Below the pieces are notes generated by a model. It saw only the letters and a list, made by a program, of their open reading frames with translations, searched no databases and was not told the DNA's origin. 43,957 nucleotides of DNA from Alistipes muris (GTDB taxonomy: Bacteria; Bacteroidota; Bacteroidia; Bacteroidales; Rikenellaceae), in contig NZ_CALPDD010000015.1 of the NCBI RefSeq assembly GCF_943193205.1, forward strand, positions 1 to 43,957, read 5' to 3'. This document shows positions 42,303 through 43,957 of this stretch, piece after piece. Made by a program: the position numbers and the translations under genes. The first letter of the stretch is position 1. Every line of letters begins with the position of its first letter.

Positions 42303-43514
42303 ATGCGTAGCGCTTCTTCCGTTTCGTCTGCCGCCCGTGTCCAGGGTACGGCTTTCGTCGTGTTGTTCGTCATCGGGTTCGCCCATCTGCTCAACGACAT
42401 GATTCAGTCCGTCGTGCCCGCCGTCTACCCGCTTATCAAGGAGAAATTCGACCTGTCCTTCGCGCAGATAGGTATCATTACCTTGGTGTTTCAGCTGACT
42501 TCTTCCATTCTCCAGCCTTTCGTCGGGCGATATGCCGACCGTCATCCCCGGCCTTATTCCCTGTTCGTCGGCATGTGTTTCACGCTGGTCGGTTTGTGTG
42601 CGCTCGCCGTTGCGCCCGATTTCCGGGTGTTGGTCGCCGCCGTCAGCATCATCGGGTTCGGGTCGTCGATTTTCCACCCCGAGGCTTCGCAGGTCGCGCA
42701 GTTGGCTTCGGGCGGACGCAAGGGGTTGGCGCAGTCCATCTTTCAGGTCGGCGGCAATGGCGGTACGGCCGTGGGACCTTTGTTGGCGGCCCTGGTCGTC
42801 GTGCCTTACGGGCAGGGTGCGATCGGTTGGTTTTCTTTGGCGGCCATCGTTGCGGCGGTCGTTCTCGTGCGGGTCGGCAAGTGGTACAGCCGGCAGCTGG
42901 CCCATGTCCGGGCAGTTTCCGGGGCTATGGATTCCGAGGGCTGCGGTCTCTCTCGCAAGACGGTCCGGCGGGCCATGGCGATGTTGATTGTGCTGATGTT
43001 TTCCAAGCATTTCTATATCGCCTGCATCAACAGCTATTTCACGTTTTTCCTTATCGGCAAGTTCGGCGTTTCGGTCCAGGCGTCCCAGTTCTGTCTCTTC
43101 GCTTTTCTCGCCGCTTCCGCCGTGGGTACCGTCGCAGGCGGTTTTCTCGGCGACCGTTTCGGCCGCAAGTACGTTATTTGGGGTTCCATTCTCGGGGCCG
43201 CGCCTTTCGCCCTCGCGCTCCCCTATACGGGTTTGCAGGCTACCATTGTTTTGTCCGTCGTCATCGGGCTCGTCATTTCGTCCGCTTTTTCGGCCATTCT
43301 GGTCTATGCCACCGACCTCATGCCTGGCAAGGTCGGGATGATTGCGGGCATTTTCTTCGGGCTTTCGTTCGGTTTGGGCGGCATCGGCTCGGCGTTTTTC
43401 GGGTGGTTGGCCGATCGTACCGGTGTCGGGTTCATTTTCCGTATCAGTTCTTTCCTGCCGCTTTTGGGGGTTGTCGCAGGTTTTCTGCCTGACCTCAGAA
43501 ACGGTTCCCGATAA
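42303..43514 (+). CDS. MFS transporter, fosmidomycin-resistance (Fsr) type
   Basis: A 403-residue, 12-segment major facilitator permease, most like the Fsr-type exporters that pump fosmidomycin and related compounds. The first helix GTAFVVLFVIGFAHLLNDMIQSVVPAVYPLIKEKFDLSFAQIGII is typical of this family. Loop 2-3 has GRYADRHPRPYS, and GFGSSIFHPEASQVAQLASGGRKGLAQSIFQVGGNGGTAVGPL is the family signature around segments 4-5. The ATG at 42303 is used; a TTG nine bases upstream is in frame. No promoter is seen, and a terminator stands 11 bases ahead, so expression may need read-through. The natural substrate is not known. Confidence 0.92.
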   Translation: MRSASSVSSAARVQGTAFVVLFVIGFAHLLNDMIQSVVPAVYPLIKEKFDLSFAQIGIITLVFQLTSSILQPFVGRYADRHPRPYSLFVGMCFTLVGLCALAVAPDFRVLVAAVSIIGFGSSIFHPEASQVAQLASGGRKGLAQSIFQVGGNGGTAVGPLLAALVVVPYGQGAIGWFSLAAIVAAVVLVRVGKWYSRQLAHVRAVSGAMDSEGCGLSRKTVRRAMAMLIVLMFSKHFYIACINSYFTFFLIGKFGVSVQASQFCLFAFLAASAVGTVAGGFLGDRFGRKYVIWGSILGAAPFALALPYTGLQATIVLSVVIGLVISSAFSAILVYATDLMPGKVGMIAGIFFGLSFGLGGIGSAFFGWLADRTGVGFIFRISSFLPLLGVVAGFLPDLRNGSR

Positions 43515-43957
43515 AAGCAGTTCTGGCCCGGAATGGCATGGGTTACGGTTCATTCACGCACTTTTTTCGTCTTGGCGTTTCGGTTCGTCGAAAGGGTGCT
43601 GCCAGCGAGGCCAGGCAGATTCAGCAATCCGCTGGCGGCATACCGCCGAGGTGCTAAAACGATTTAGCGGGCTGTTGAGCCGTTTTTTCGGGCGGATTAG
43701 TCGGCTGGCATGAAGAACGTTTCAGCTTTTTCTCGGTCTGACAGGATAGTTCATTTGTGCCGTCAGTTATTCATTCCAGTCTGGCAGAAAACTTGGGTTA
43801 ATGAATAATTAACAATGAATAGTGAATAATTGCTTTTTCATGTCTTTGTCAATTATTCCTTATTAACTATTCATTATTCATTTTTCTGTCATTCATCCGA
43901 GCGATTGCTTCAGCGCCTGCTGCGGGCTACCGCGCCCGTGAGTCGGGAGCCTTGACG
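43515..43957. other. Gene-free stretch at the right end with inverted AATGAATA repeat
   Basis: No convincing gene. The small open frames lack any recognisable protein features. At 43798-43881 AATGAATAATTAACAATGAA and its imperfect complement form an inverted repeat of the family seen at 17372-17434. No terminator for the MFS gene is obvious. The window ends at 43957, so any following gene is not visible. Confidence 0.5.
43798..43881. repeat. Intergenic inverted repeat, AATGAATA family, second copy
   Basis: Left part AATGAATAATTAACAATGAA and AGTGAATAATTG, right part CAATTATTC, TTATTAACTATTCATTATT; the two halves pair imperfectly over about 35 bases. Shares the AATGAATA and AGTGAATA words with 17372-17434. 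Confidence 0.65.

Noticed and set aside
43515..43713. Short open frames after the MFS gene
   Set aside because: They overlap the MFS end or low-complexity repeats and lack any recognisable motif or start context.
1..43957. CRISPR arrays, transposases, integrases or phage genes
   Set aside because: I searched both strands by eye for regular repeat-spacer arrays and for such proteins and saw none.

Overview
The window looks like a chromosomal segment of a GC-rich member of the Bacteroidales, most likely Alistipes or a relative (Rikenellaceae). The basis is Bacteroidetes-type promoters (TTTG, a spacer of about 19-20, TAnnTTTG) in front of many units, an S46 dipeptidyl peptidase, a GH95 fucosidase-type lipoprotein, a DUF4136 lipoprotein, a large PolA and many short lipoproteins. 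The genus is an inference. No transposase, integrase, phage gene or CRISPR array was seen, so this is mostly core chromosome.

Layout. 1-564 holds intergenic repeats. 565-4279 carries lipA-lipB (lipoate synthesis and transfer) and recJ. 4441-5893 is a divergent pair, a nitroreductase and a HAD phosphatase. 6016-8619 is a unit of an outer-membrane protein, a lipoprotein, rdgB and folE, behind a promoter with nine G bases in its spacer. 8766-10059 encodes a DUF4136 lipoprotein and a beta-barrel protein. A 68-residue Cys-rich lipoprotein follows on the minus strand. 10426-13389 is a tightly overlapping minus-strand operon (FtsX/LolE-like permease, menG/ubiE, a LEA-like lipoprotein, a SPOR-like protein). 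13531-18102 runs on the plus strand: Zn-peptidase, SGNH hydrolase, MBOAT acyltransferase, PAP2 phosphatase. 18219-19625 is a secreted nuclease lipoprotein. 19744-22524 is lysS, a membrane reading frame and tpiA. tRNA-Glu(CTC), a DUF3298 lipoprotein and a structured ncRNA candidate follow. 24031-29447 is a minus-strand glycosyltransferase/acyltransferase cluster headed by an FAD dehydrogenase. 29615-37515 is a minus-strand run of polA, queD, sppA and GH95. apbC (mrp) is on the plus strand, and after a 408-base AT-rich gap come nadA, an S46 peptidase and an MFS exporter, all on the plus strand.

Two system-scale signals stand out. First, the AT-rich gap 38756-39163 sits where gene orientation, codon wobble and strand composition change in the way expected at a replication origin, so I propose it as oriC. 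Second, a 68-base, nearly symmetric repeat occurs twice in opposite orientation, about 4.6 kb apart, with a third degenerate copy. Its central palindrome supplies a -33 TTTG on both strands, each followed after exactly 20 bases by a TATCTT-type -7 box. It looks like a dispersed bidirectional promoter and drives queD-polA and apbC. Other signals are the G9 promoter (possible phase variation), the ncRNA, a membrane domain open in frame into triosephosphate isomerase, and a large charged insertion inside LipB.
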